Positions 1-12,800 of a DNA stretch of 64,000 nt are shown here, in pieces. The notes below the pieces were generated by a model. It saw only the letters and a program-made list of their open reading frames with translations. It was not told where the DNA came from and did not search any database. Both the position numbers and the translations under genes were made by a program. Within the stretch, counting starts at the first letter, position 1; each line of letters starts with the position of its first letter. Source of the stretch: Zoroaster sp. YZ-2022 (Eukaryota; Echinodermata; Asteroidea; Forcipulatida; Zoroasteridae); assembly GCA_029582265.1 (NCBI GenBank), contig CM055828.1, positions 28,474,618 through 28,538,617 of the forward strand, given 5' to 3'.

Positions 1-283
1 TTCTCAGCAAATGCAGCTGGAAATTCAGTTAATTCACCGGCCGCGGCTATAGCCGTCAACCGTACGCAAGGGGTTAACAACACAACACATTAGACTGAAA
101 GTTTCACAGGTTGGTTGTTTAATATTTATCTTGATTCAAAAAGAGTAAACATACTCATGGAAGTAATATTGCCAACATTACCAATGTTACCTTTCCTTAA
201 AAACAATAGTGATTTGTGGCTGCAATACTTTAACATAAAATGGGAGCCATGGGTCATGGTCTTTTTAACCAAATGTTCCTTAT

Positions 284-556
284 ATAACCCTAACCCCCTA
301 GGTATTGTGGCAAGTAACTTTCCTGAATCCTCCAAAATCCATCAGTGCACTTTTGGAAACATGCCCTTATCTTCAAAATGAACCATGCATTTTCATTGAT
401 CTTTCATATTCAGCACTTATGGCCTGTACTTCTTGCCAGGCAGTAATTTTGCCCCATTTGAAGAGGTGAAAGTACCAGTTTCCAATAATGCTCAATTTTT
501 CCCAAAAAGTGCCCCTTGGAGGATTTTGATGGATTTGGGGTGGTTAGGGTTATTGT
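284..556. mobile_element. Imperfect inverted-repeat element, CCCTAAC ends
   Basis: ATAACCCTAACCCCCTAG at the left and GGGGTGGTTAGGGTTATTG at the right are inverted. Inner matches include CCTCCAAAATCCATCA against its reverse complement near 510-535. Related sequence recurs at 29.99-30.32 kb and 43.58 kb. No coding capacity. The remainder of 1-623 shows no exon. Confidence 0.5.
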
Positions 557-623
557 GGTGTTCTTCATAATGACATTGTCCTGTTTTAAACGGATGAGAC
601 TTGTAACAGTTGGGTACATGTAC

Positions 624-821
624 CTGCTTGGCAAGCTTGTGGAACCTGATCAGTATCTGCACAGTGTGGAGACGTTTGTCCACGCACACTGTCACACCAG
701 ACCAGTGCTGCTGGAGTTTGTCACAACGATTCTGCAGAGCGTTGATCTGGGCGCGATCGTTTAGGGTTGGAAACAGCTGAGCAGAGGTCTTGAAGATTGT
801 GTCCACTTGCTTTGTCCTGTC
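624..821 (-). CDS. CCDC141: CCDC141-like exon 10 (last exon in window)
   Basis: 198 bp, phase 0-0, acceptor ATCACAG, donor GTACAT. Begins DRTKQVDTIFKTSAQLFPTL and ends RLHTVQILIRFHKLAKQ, a helix C. A second AG 6 bases on would drop two residues. The rest of the gene, including the C-terminal Ig expected from the family, lies beyond base 1. Confidence 0.9.
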
Positions 822-3800
822 CTGTGATGGGGGAAAAACAAATTATATCTTTAAAGTGTCCTTGAGGAATTATTTTGTTTTGTAATGGTATCTAAATGTC
901 TTTCTATTATACTAATAACTTGACTTGTTTGAATATATCAAATTTCAGAAACAATTGTTTAGTCTTCCTTAAGGAACATTTTTTGTTTTGTCATAATATC
1001 TAGATGTCTTTGTTATTATATTGATAACTTGGTTTGTTTGAATATATCAAATTTTCAATAACAGATTAGTGTAAAAGTATAAATTACTTCTGACCAAAAG
1101 TAACACCACTTTCTCATTTTTTTTCACTACTATTTTTTAAAATACATTCCTCTGGGGCAAAATAGACACATGGCACCATATCTTGTAACATTTACTTGCT
1201 TCTCACAACACATAATAAGATATTTAGGTGAAAAACTTCTGACAAACTTTTTCCTTAGTTTGTTTGATTGTGCAAATTTTCTTCTTCAAGAGCATCCTCA
1301 AGAATGATTTTCAGGGGTCTAATCCCAATCTTTATTTATTAAAAAAGATTGGAGATATCCATACAAAAAAAAAGACAACCCCATAGGCCAGATTTGTAGA
1401 CCTACACGTACCAATATGTCATTCATGAGTCTCTGGTGACCATCCTGGAAGTCCATGCTGGTGTGCAGTTGATCTCCCATGTCGGTGCAGGCCGATAGGA
1501 ACGTATCTGCCACATTAACGAGCCACTTGACGATAACAGTGTAGTTCTCATCAAAGGTGACTTGGAGGGAGGATCTGTGCTGGGCCTCGGGACTGCATTC
1601 TGTCTGGAGATGTTCCGACTGGGACTGAATTCAACCAGAGGAAAATAAAGGGTTTATTAAGTCTTTATTTATGACAATGGTGCATATCCCTAGCTCCCCG
1701 ATACCCACGGGAAAAACCTTTCAAATGCGAAATGTGCAATACATACTTAAAAATGTTTCATATTACAGACGTACATACAGTTAGCACGAGTGATGGCCGA
1801 TCATGAATCTAAATGGTCAAGAAGGGATTACAATTAACAGCTATTGATTTCCAAATTTTTTTCTGCCCTAACCTTTTTGAAAATACTTAAGTTCTAAAAT
1901 TCATAAAAATTATTAGAGCAGACAGCCACGCCAAATGAAGGACCTTACCTCCAGCAGGTCCAGTTTGTCCTTGATGCTTTGTGATCCAGGGATGCCCTTG
2001 CCTACTCTCTCCAGTAACGTGTGTCCCTCCTGGATGACCGGTTCAGATATCTCGGCGACAGCATTGCCGAGCTGTGCGAGTCGTGCCGCTTTTCTGTGTG
2101 GCTCACTTGGCAGTTTCCCTGGACTGAGTTGAATCTCTACCTGGGAAAGGTAGGTCTGGGCCTGCAGAGATATATTTTTTGGGTTTCATTTTTTAATTTT
2201 TTAATTTTTTATTCCCCCCAATTTTCAATATTTATTACTCTTCTAAATTTCCACTAAAATCCAGTTTCAGAAACAAAAACCAGGAAAACATGCATTATTT
2301 GAAACACTCACTAGTTCAGCGTTCTTGTAGAAGTCCAAAGTGGCCTGCAGCAGGCGCCCTCTGTTGGCTAAACGTCGCATGTAATCATCACAGAGTGTCT
2401 CGATGGCCCTCGTTTGGCTGTGGAGGTGGTCAGTGTGCTCGGGATTGGAGTGTGAGATCTGCTCAGCAGTCTGTCGTAAGCGGTGGACGTTACTTTGCAT
2501 GTCCTGTTGGGGATAAGAAAAGAGAAAATACCATCCATGATCAAAAATGCAAAGCACAAATTCAAATGGCATCAAATTTATAAAGAAATAATAAAAAAAT
2601 ATTACTGTTAGATATCAATTGTTGAAATGAAAAGGCAGTTAACTTCTACAGTTCAAAATAGAGTAGGTAATATTCCAAATAATTCAGAAATACATTTATA
2701 AAGAGGCAAGTGTGCAGAGAAAACAATAATTTTGTTTATTTATTATCACGCAAAAGGAATTACTTAGTTTTCTTTATCAAACTTGCACACTGAAAATAGA
2801 ACTCCTCATGAGGTCGTTTTATTTTTTTTAAACTGATACAGTTGGGCCAATTCATCAAAAGATGAATAGCAGCCAAAAGCTTTAAGCAAAAGCTAAATGT
2901 GACATATACATGTATTTATTGTAGGATACAGAGAGCAGATGTTTACTTACTTGTGCTGAAGTCTCAAATTTAAGATGTTCTTTGAAGAGACGTTCAGTCT
3001 CAGCTGTGTTCTCCCCTACGTCCTTCCTCTTAAGATAGTCCTCTCCTCTGGTCTTGAACCAATCAGAGATCTGATGAAAAAAAAATTGCAGTGTACAGAC
3101 TTAATTATTCAGAGAAATTGCTATGTGTACTTGTATTGCTACATCACATTTTGCTAAGCAATTATGACCGTTTAAATAGCCTTTACTTTACATGAATCTT
3201 AGGGCCTGATGAAATTTAGTCCTGACGTTAGTGAACACAAATGAGTCTGAAGCACTGCAATGTAGTTAAAATCTTTTTATCACTTGAGTGTTTCCATTGT
3301 GACAGCAAAGGCCTCCGAGTGCCTTGATAATAACTCTGAGGTTCCCACATTGACTGTTATGGAATGGGTTCACTGCTGTGAATAATTTTCTGATGGTCAA
3401 AGAATTTTGCTGTCAGTTGGGGTGTGCCTATGCTCATTGCATGTGTATGTACGCAGAGCTTCACATCCGGGTCAATATCTATTAAAACATAAATGTGTTT
3501 CGAATAAGCTCATAAAAGAATAACGAGAGTGGACCTTTAAGCATATACTGAGCATCAAAAGAAACTTATCAAATCTTTGGAAGGACACTCATTAAAATCC
3601 TCCACGGAAATATGAAAAATATTTGTTTTTTTGTGATTGAGGCAACCTCTTGTTTACTGACATGTGCTTGGTAAATATTACTGAAGTTTAACTGTGTTCA
3701 AATATTTTTCATTTTCCTGTGGAGGATTTTAATGAGTGTCCTTCCAAAGATTTGATAAGTTTCTTTTCATGCTCAGTTTATATCCTCAGGTAACTGAAAG

Positions 3801-6800
3801 GAGGAATAACAGGGTAAACTTCCAACAAAATGAGGAATCTCCTAACAACCTCTCCACATGCAACAGCCACCAAAGCACTGACTCCCACAAACTCTGGAAA
3901 CTATCTTTACCTGATTAACCTCGTGGTCCAGCTCGCTCAGAGCGATGTACTGCTCCAGGCGCCTCCTCTGCTTGTTCCACAGGTCCTCCAGTCCCTTCCA
4001 CCTCTCCTGTAGCTCCTCCAGGACCTTCTGGATACCAGCAGAGGACTCCTTTGTGGCTTCCTTGTCACCAGGGGAGGAGTCCTTGCTAATCTCGTTGAGG
4101 TGCTCCAGGAGGTCCTTGCCCAGGTTCATGGTGTGCATCGAGGAGGTTAAGATATCTGGGGAGGTTAAACAATTTAAGAAGAAAAAACTTCAAATTTAAA
4201 TATGAATAACCGAATGGAAGGAGCAGAGATTCATGGTGGATGAAAAGGAGAAAATGTAGTTTTTATATTATTCGACAAAATATTTCGAAGGAAAGGTACA
4301 ACATTGGTTATTACCTGATTATTATTCAAAATCTAACTTGATGTGAAGTTGGTAAAGGTACCAATTATCCTGAATAAAGATTCTGCTTTAATTTCAGAGA
4401 AAACACAAACAAAATATTCACATCAGCAAAAAGTTGGCAGATGGAAACTTTGTTCCAAATGTTTTCTGTAAAAACTGTGAAAGTTTTTTGACACTGTAAA
4501 TGCTTGTTCACACTTTCCTCATGACGTAGACTCACTGAGCTGAAACTTTCACAGGTTACTTGATTTGATATATTTTGATTCAAAGAGAATAAACGAAAAT
4601 AAAAGTTTGATCAACATTGCCAATGCTGTACTATTCCGTAATAAGAAACTTATAAAAAATATAATAATTTAAAATCAGGTCAGCCTAATCAAATTGGGCG
4701 AGGACAATAACCATTTATCTTTTGTCTTCATGGCCTTGTGCAAAGAACAAAGTTTTCCTAACTAGCGCAGAGTGTTAACCTTTGAGAGGCAACAACTAAC
4801 ATTTTGCATGGGTTTGTTACCTTTTCTGATCTCATGATGATCTTGCATGAGCTTATCCACTCCTGGTATGTCCGAGGGAAGATCTGTGTTTCGGAACTGG
4901 GCATTGGCCTTGTCAAGTTTCTCAGCGAACTATGGGAGAAAAAACGTGATTTATGTATTAACATGACGTAGGCTGATCACTTGGGGTCATAAAATGAGTG
5001 GGGGAAATAAGGGGAAACATATTATTGTTTGCAATACAAAATGAGTGGAAAGTCTCACTTTGAGATTCTTCTAATAATGGATAAGACAGAGAAGGAGCCA
5101 CACACAATGTTATATGAGACTTAAAGGTGCTATTCTTAATTTGGCCTAGAGAGTTGGTATAATTAAAACAAGCATTCAAAAACAGAATGTTGCCTCTGAG
5201 TGGCTGTAGTGTAATAGTAAATTGCACCTTGCTCATTTTGTGATTGCTAAAAGGTAATAAATCAAGCAGTGATCTAAAACATACAAGAACCCTGTTTAAG
5301 TCTCTATTTCTGTTCTAGTTATTCCAATTCATTATTTCTTTTCTACATTCCTACACACTGTCTCAATTTTCTGGAAAGCGTTGATGAATAAGTAATAATT
5401 CGATCTTATTTTAACACCCCCCCCTCAAAAAAAAAATAATAATAATAATAAATAAATAAATAAAAAATTAATCTTACATCGGCAGCATTTTGATGGAAGG
5501 CCACCGACTGATCCAGAAGCTGTCTTCTCTCTTCAAGTTGTAGATTTAGATCCTTCCAGGCTTCACCCAGTGACTGGGCCATAGCCTCGTAGACATCATC
5601 GTAGAATTGCTGGGTGGACACTAGGTAGTCTGCCTGGGTTAGCAAGCTGTTTACATGCTGTTGCTTTGCCTGTGGATGGAAATTGAGAAATTTCAAGGTT
5701 CAATATCCAGTATACTCTTTTGGTAAAATGTCTGTAAATGCATCCATACTTTATAAGAATCAAGAGATATGTATAAAAGCCAACCAGTGAAAATTTCAGT
5801 ACATTTCACTATCTTACTTACGTGTATAAGAAAATAGTGAAAATGCATTACGAATTTTCAGATTTGTTAATGTGTAATTTTCATCTCATGTTAATAATAA
5901 TAATAATGTGTGGACTTATATAGCACACGTATCCACCAACTGAGTGGTGCTCAAGGCGCATTATATCATTACCCCTGCTCATAAGGCTCATAAATAATTC
6001 CTGAAACCATCTCAGCTCCCTGGGGAGTATACAGCTCAATTGCTGCCATTACAGCGCATATAGGGCTAATCAACCAACTCTGCCCTCACAGGTACCCATT
6101 TAACCCCTGGGTGGAGAGAAGCAATTATGGTTAAGTGTCTTGCTCAAGGACACAAGTGTCACGGCCGGGATTCGAACCCATATTCTGCTGCTAACACCAG
6201 AACTTGAGTCCGGTAAGCTAGACCGCTCGGCCACGACACTGCAATGTTGAAAATTATTTTGGGAAATTCTTTTCGCTCGGCCACGACACTGCAATGTTGA
6301 AAATTATTTTGGGAAATTCTTTTACTAATTTTACTAAAGACAGAATAATTTTGAGGGATGTTTACACCAAGTAATTATTTGTTTAACTGAAACTACTGAC
6401 AGTGCATAGGGCTTTAACTGACACTTCTATCAACATGCTAGTAAGAACATTCCAAATTTATTGATAATAACAAATACAGTTTATTATTTCAGCAAATACC
6501 AATACTTCATCTGTCCAAAAGCATCCTCCAATTTTTATATTAACATTAGATATAATTTCTTTCAACACACTGGTACATTACATAGTTCTCATCTAGCATA
6601 AACAAACATGGGAGTTTATTTTCTTCCAGTAAATGTCTAACAATCTTCCAACTACTTAAAAGTATTCTTAGATCTACATCAACATTTCTGGTAAATCATG
6701 ATAAAGAGTTTTACAAGTCAACTGAGCAAAACAAATAACACTTTTTCCTGATACATACAGTATTAAATACAGAGTGCTGCTGATCATTGCAAACTGCTTG

Positions 6801-9800
6801 ACGGATGTAACAACAGTCACCATGGAAAGAGGTTATCCTATTATTGAAAGGCAGTATCTGTTTATAAGCCTGTTTTATAAGCCTGGCTGGCGCTTGATTT
6901 GATACATGTATTGCAAGCACAGAACCTTCCCAAACTGTAACTCATCATATGAAGGTACTGTATGACATAAAACACAATAAAGGGGGCCACTTTGCATCCG
7001 TCACATTAGCAGTTTTTCCAATGGTTGTTATTTATTTTTAAGTACCTGAAACCGACCAAAAAGTGTTTCAACATGTGAATGGACATGCAGGCTTATACTA
7101 GAACTAATTTGAGTTGATTTATTTTATTTTTTTATTTTTTTATTTATTTTTACCCTCAAATTTCCATAAAATTGGACGGAAAAAGTTACCTCACTTTTCC
7201 GTCCATTTGTTGATGGAAATTTTAGGTAATTAAAAAAATAATAGTAATAATCAACTCAAATTATCTTTAGGATAAGCATGCATGTCTATTCAAATGTTGA
7301 AATTCTTTTTGGGTGGTTTCAGATATTTAAAAAAAAATTACAACCATTAGAAAAACTGCTAACGTGAGGGTAGGAAAGTGGCCCCCTTTATTGTGTTTTA
7401 TGTCGTATGCCTTTGGCTATAAATGTCTTGCCAGAATACAGACAAATCCTTTGTATCAAAGTGTAACTGTTTAATGTCAAATCTCTTTGTTTACAGGTAA
7501 AAAAAGTGTAAGCCCTTGATGGGAACAAGACCTTGATGAGAATAAAACAATCCTGTATAGCCTGTCGTCAGCACCACAGGCATATCTGCAGATTGTTCTC
7601 TTCCTAGACAGGGTCTTATACAGTTCACAAGTCAACTACTTGTCTGAACTTTAAGATGTTGATGAATTGTATTCAACCATTCTCTCAGACACGATGAATG
7701 TTCTTTTGACCTGATCTTCATGACCTTTGACAAAAATGAGCCTCTTGAAATGTGTTAGTTTGTGTGGTAAAATTACCCTTTGAGAATCAGTTGATCTGTT
7801 ATTGTTTGGTGGTTGAAACTAAATGCATAGGGTCAGGCTTTCCTCTTTATTACATGTTTATTTACATTTCCATAAAATAATCATGTTAAAAACTGTCCAA
7901 TAGCATTACTAGATGAAACGTTTGCTTGGTGATACCAACTACATTATGCTGTTTCTATTAAATTATATTTTAATAAATAATTACAAAGTGCATTACTTAA
8001 AGATTTCTTGATAATAATGACTGCATGCATTTTGTGTTAACTTTACGTAAATGTACAATGCAGTATATACTTCTGGTAAAATATTATTTGGGAAAAAAGG
8101 AATTGTTACATGTACGTAAAATTTACAAAAAGTGGCCATCCAGCAACTGTGTGTAAAATAAAATAAAAAAATATTTAATATTTGTTGTCCTTTTCTCCAA
8201 GATGTGAGCACCTATTGTGATGAAAGTTTCACATGTTAGTTTTATGATATATTTTTCTTGAAAACTACTGATGAAGTACAGTCTTTTTACCATATCAATG
8301 ACAAAAACAATACCATTCCTTCATGTGCATATTTGCCAATTAGGAGCAATATTGCTGTGTTGAAATATTAACTGACAAAATTCCCTCAGGAATCAAATCT
8401 GAAAGATCAATCAGAAAGCAAATTCCCACACTTGCCCAAATGAATACAGGATTGAATTTCACCAAGGCAAGATGGCACTTTGCGGTGGGTGTCCCTGCAA
8501 GTATTTCTAGAACCTAATACGGAAAAGTGTTAAAAAAGGGCAAACACATTTTTGATTGGCAAAAACAAACTTTGTCGTCATTCTAATGTTAAATATTGGT
8601 CCTTTTAAGATTTAATTTTACTAATTTTATTTAAAAAAAATTTAATGCAGCTCAGACAGAAAGATTCTGAGATATTTTTGAACCAATCATAAACAACACT
8701 AAAGCCGTGTTCGCACTGGACTTTTTTTGGTAAAACTTACCGAGACGATGGGTACTTTTCCCATTTAAGTCCAGTGCGGACAGTTACTCAGTTACTTTTC
8801 CTGAGTCCAGCGGTTACTTCTACTGGCCAACTGCTGCCCAGGAAAACTAACCAGGTAACTTTTCCCGAGACAATAAGTCCAGTGCGGACAGTGCGAGTCG
8901 GTAAAAGCGGCTCAGGAAAGCGTACATCCGGCCCCCGAGCGCAAGGTCGTGCTGCACAGGGACACCACGCATGCGCTTTGCATTGTTTCACCGCACGGTG
9001 GGGGCGGGCCGGGCGCATTTAATGCATGTGCATGTGTAGCAAGTTTTCTGTGCATTGTTGGGTCAACGTAGAAAGGTCACGCAAAGCGCCCTCATGAGTC
9101 ATTATACTGACAGCTCGGTTACTTCTACCACGGTCTCGGTAAAATTTTCCCGTGTCGAATGTCCAAGTGCGGACAGAGGTTACATTTGACCATTTTGTAT
9201 TTTACCATCGTCTCGGTAAAACCTTCCCAAAAAAAAGTCCAGTGCGAACACGGCTTTAGTAAATTTAATTTTAAACTATGAAAAATTATTTTAAAAGGCT
9301 GTCTACATGTAGCAACTTATCTAATTTGACATTTTGGAAGAACAATTTTTTCTTTTTCTTTCAAACGAAAGCACTTCAGATGGAATAATTTATCAGGATG
9401 ATTAATACTTATGCCAAGATTATGATAAACTTTTACCATAAATTTGCTTGTGGAGAATACCAAATACCTTCCATTTTAACAAGAGAATTCATGCACAAGC
9501 AAAATAACTATACAATGGTTGTCTCCTTGTTACACATCTCAACAGGACTGATATCCTTCAGTTCATGATGCAAGTTCTCCCTTAGGAGAAGAACTTGAAG
9601 GCAATATTAATGACAGAGAGCACCTCACAGATCACCTCAGTCCATACATCTTCCCATGTGTTTGAAGTTTCGGTTTCTGTTGATTAAATCCCTGACTGAG
9701 TATAACTCACAAGGTCACTGCTATACAGAGAAGATCAACAGATTTATTTCAATGCAATCCACATTTGTTTGTTGCTGTCAAATGTTTAAATCTAAATAAA

Positions 9801-12800
9801 GCTGATTATATACTGTATGATCTCTATGTATAAATGCAATAATAAAACTAGATATAAGTTTTTGTCACAACAAAAACTAGGTGTTCGGTTGAAGTTAAAA
9901 TGGTGACGTCATCAATTCGAAGTGTTGGAGAAACTTAGTCAAATGTTAACGTCTGTTGAAGTTCTAGCGAGAAGTTTATTTGAATACAATACAATACTGA
10001 ATTTAGAAATTATTTTAATATTAAATTGACTTCCAATTGGACAGGAAGTAAGGTCAAATTGGGGTCATCTTTTAGTAAATATTTTTTGACAATTAACGAT
10101 CTGTACAATGGTGCAAAAATTGTGAATTTACCTCTTGTAGTTGTTCAGATATGATTTTTTTTAAATATTAAACTTTGACTTCCGGTTTGGACAGGAAGTA
10201 AGGTCAAATTGGGGTCATCTTTTTGTAAATATTTTTTGACAATTAACGATCTGTACAATGGTACAAAAACTTTGAATTTACCTCTTGTGGTTGTTGAGAT
10301 ATGATTTTTTTAAATATTAAACTTTGATTTATCGTAATTCGATATCTGATGACCCAATCCTGACGTCACAAATTTTGTTTCATCTACGTGTTAAGTTCTA
10401 AGTATATGCCAAGTTTCAAGTTCATGTGAAGTTTGCAAGTATGTGTTTTTTTGTAGACAATCGATGGGGAGAAGACGATGAAGGAAAAAAAACAAAAAAA
10501 CTAGATATAAGTTTTTGTCACAACAAAAACTAGGTGTTCGGTTGAAGTTAAAATGATGACGTCATCAATTTGAAGTGTTGTAGAAAGTCAAATGTTAACG
10601 TCTGTGGAAGTTCTCGCGAGAAGTTTATTTGAATACAATACAATACTGAATTTAGAAATTATTTTAATATAAAACTTTGACTTCCGGTTTGGACAGGAAG
10701 TAAAGGTCAAATTGGGGTCATGTTTTGTAAATGCTTTTGACAATTAACGATCTGTACAATGGTACAAAAATTGTGAATTTACCTCGTGGTTGTTCAGATA
10801 TGATTTTTTTTAATATTAAAATTTGACTTCCGGTTTGGACAGGAAGTAAGGTCAAATTGGGGTCACCTTTGTGTAAATATGTTTCGACAATTAACAATCT
10901 ATACAATGGTGCAAAAAATTTCAATTTACCTCTTGTGGTTGTTGAGATAGGATTTTTTTAAATATTAAACTTTGACTTCCGGTTTGGACAGGAAGTAAGG
11001 TCAAATTGGGGTCATCTTTTTGCAAATATTTTTTGACAATCAACGATCTGTGCAATGGTACAAAAATTGTGAATTTACCTCTTGTGGTTGTTGAGATATG
11101 ATTTTTTAAATATTAAACTTTGACTTCGGTTTGGACAGGAAGTAAGGTCAAATTGGGGTCATCTTTTTGTAAATATTTTTTGACAATTAACGATCTGCAC
11201 AATGGTACAAAAATTGTGAATTTACCCCTTGTGGTTGTTGAGATATGATTTTTTTAAATATTAAACTTTGATTTATCGTAATTCGATATCTGATGACCTA
11301 ATCATGACGTCACAAATTTTGTTTCATCTACGTGTTAAGTTCTAAGTATATGCCAAGTTTCAAGTTCATGTGAAGTTTGCAAGTATGTGTTTTTTTGTAG
11401 ACAATCGATGGGGAGAACAAGAAGGAGAAGAAAAAAAAAGTAAACTAGAGATTCAGAGTTTGTCTCGACACAAACTCAAGGTGTTCGGGAGGATGTAAGG
11501 TCAAATTGGGGTCAACTTTGTTTAAATATTTTGTGACAATTAACGATCTGTACAATGGAGCAAAAAATTTTAATTTACCTCTTGTGGTTGATGAGATGAT
11601 TTTTTGAAATATTAAATTTGACTTCCGGTTTGGACAGGAAGTAAGGTCAAATTGGGGTCATCTTTTTGTAAATATATTTTGACAATTAGCGATCTGTACA
11701 ATGGTACAAAAATTGTGAATTTACCTGTTTTGGTTGTTGAGATATGATTTTTTTTAAATATGAAACTTTGACTTCCGGTTTGGACAGGAAGTAAGGTCAA
11801 ATTGGGGTCACCTTTGTGTAGATATTTTTCGACAATTAACAGTCTATACAATGGTACAAAAATGCAAATTTACCTCTTGTGTTGTTGAGATATGATTTTT
11901 AATATTAAACTTTGACTTCCGGTTTGGACAGGAAGTATAGGTCAAATTGGGGTCACCTTTTGTAAATATTTATTGACAATTAACGATCTGTGCAATGGTA
12001 CAAAATTGTGAATTTACCTCTTGTAGTTGTTGAGATATGATTTTTTTAAATATTAAACTTTGACTTCCGGTTTGGACAGGAAGTAAGGTCAAATTGGGAT
12101 CACCTTTGTGTAAATATTTTCGACAATTAACAATCTATACAATGATACAAAAAATGTCAATTTACCTCTTGTGGTTGTGGAGATATGATTTTGTTAAACA
12201 TTAAACTTTGACTTCCGGTTTGGACAGGAAGTAAGGTCAAATTAGGTCACCTTTGTGTAAATATTTTTGACAATTAACAATCTGTACAATGATACAAAAA
12301 TGTCAATTTACCTCTTGTGGTTGTGGAGATATGATTTTTAAACATTAAACTTTGACTTCCGGTTTGGACAGGAAGTAAGGTCAAATTAGTCACCTTTGTG
12401 TAAATATTTTTGACAATTAACAATCTATACAATGATACAAAAATGTCAATTTACCTCTTGTGGTTGTGGAGATATGATTTTTAAACATTAAACTTTGACT
12501 TCCGGTTTGGACAGGAAGTAAGGTCAAATTGGGGTCACCTTTGTGTAAATATTTTTTGACAATTAACAATCTGTACAATGGTGCAAAACTGTCAATTTAC
12601 CTGTTGTGGTTGTTGAGATATGATTTTCGTGCATACATAATTAAACGACCAGAGCTGATTTACATTCACCAAATTACGTGCATACATAATTAGTACGACC
12701 AGAGCTGATTTACATTCACCAACAGAGGGCGCACTTTTTAGCGTTGAAAAGCCGTAGATCTTTCATTTGCAACGTAATCAAAACGTTTTTAACTAATAAA

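Noticed and set aside
8774..9022. 82- and 76-codon ORFs on both strands
   Set aside because: They lie inside the palindromic element at 8.70-9.26 kb, whose higher G+C simply lowers stop frequency.
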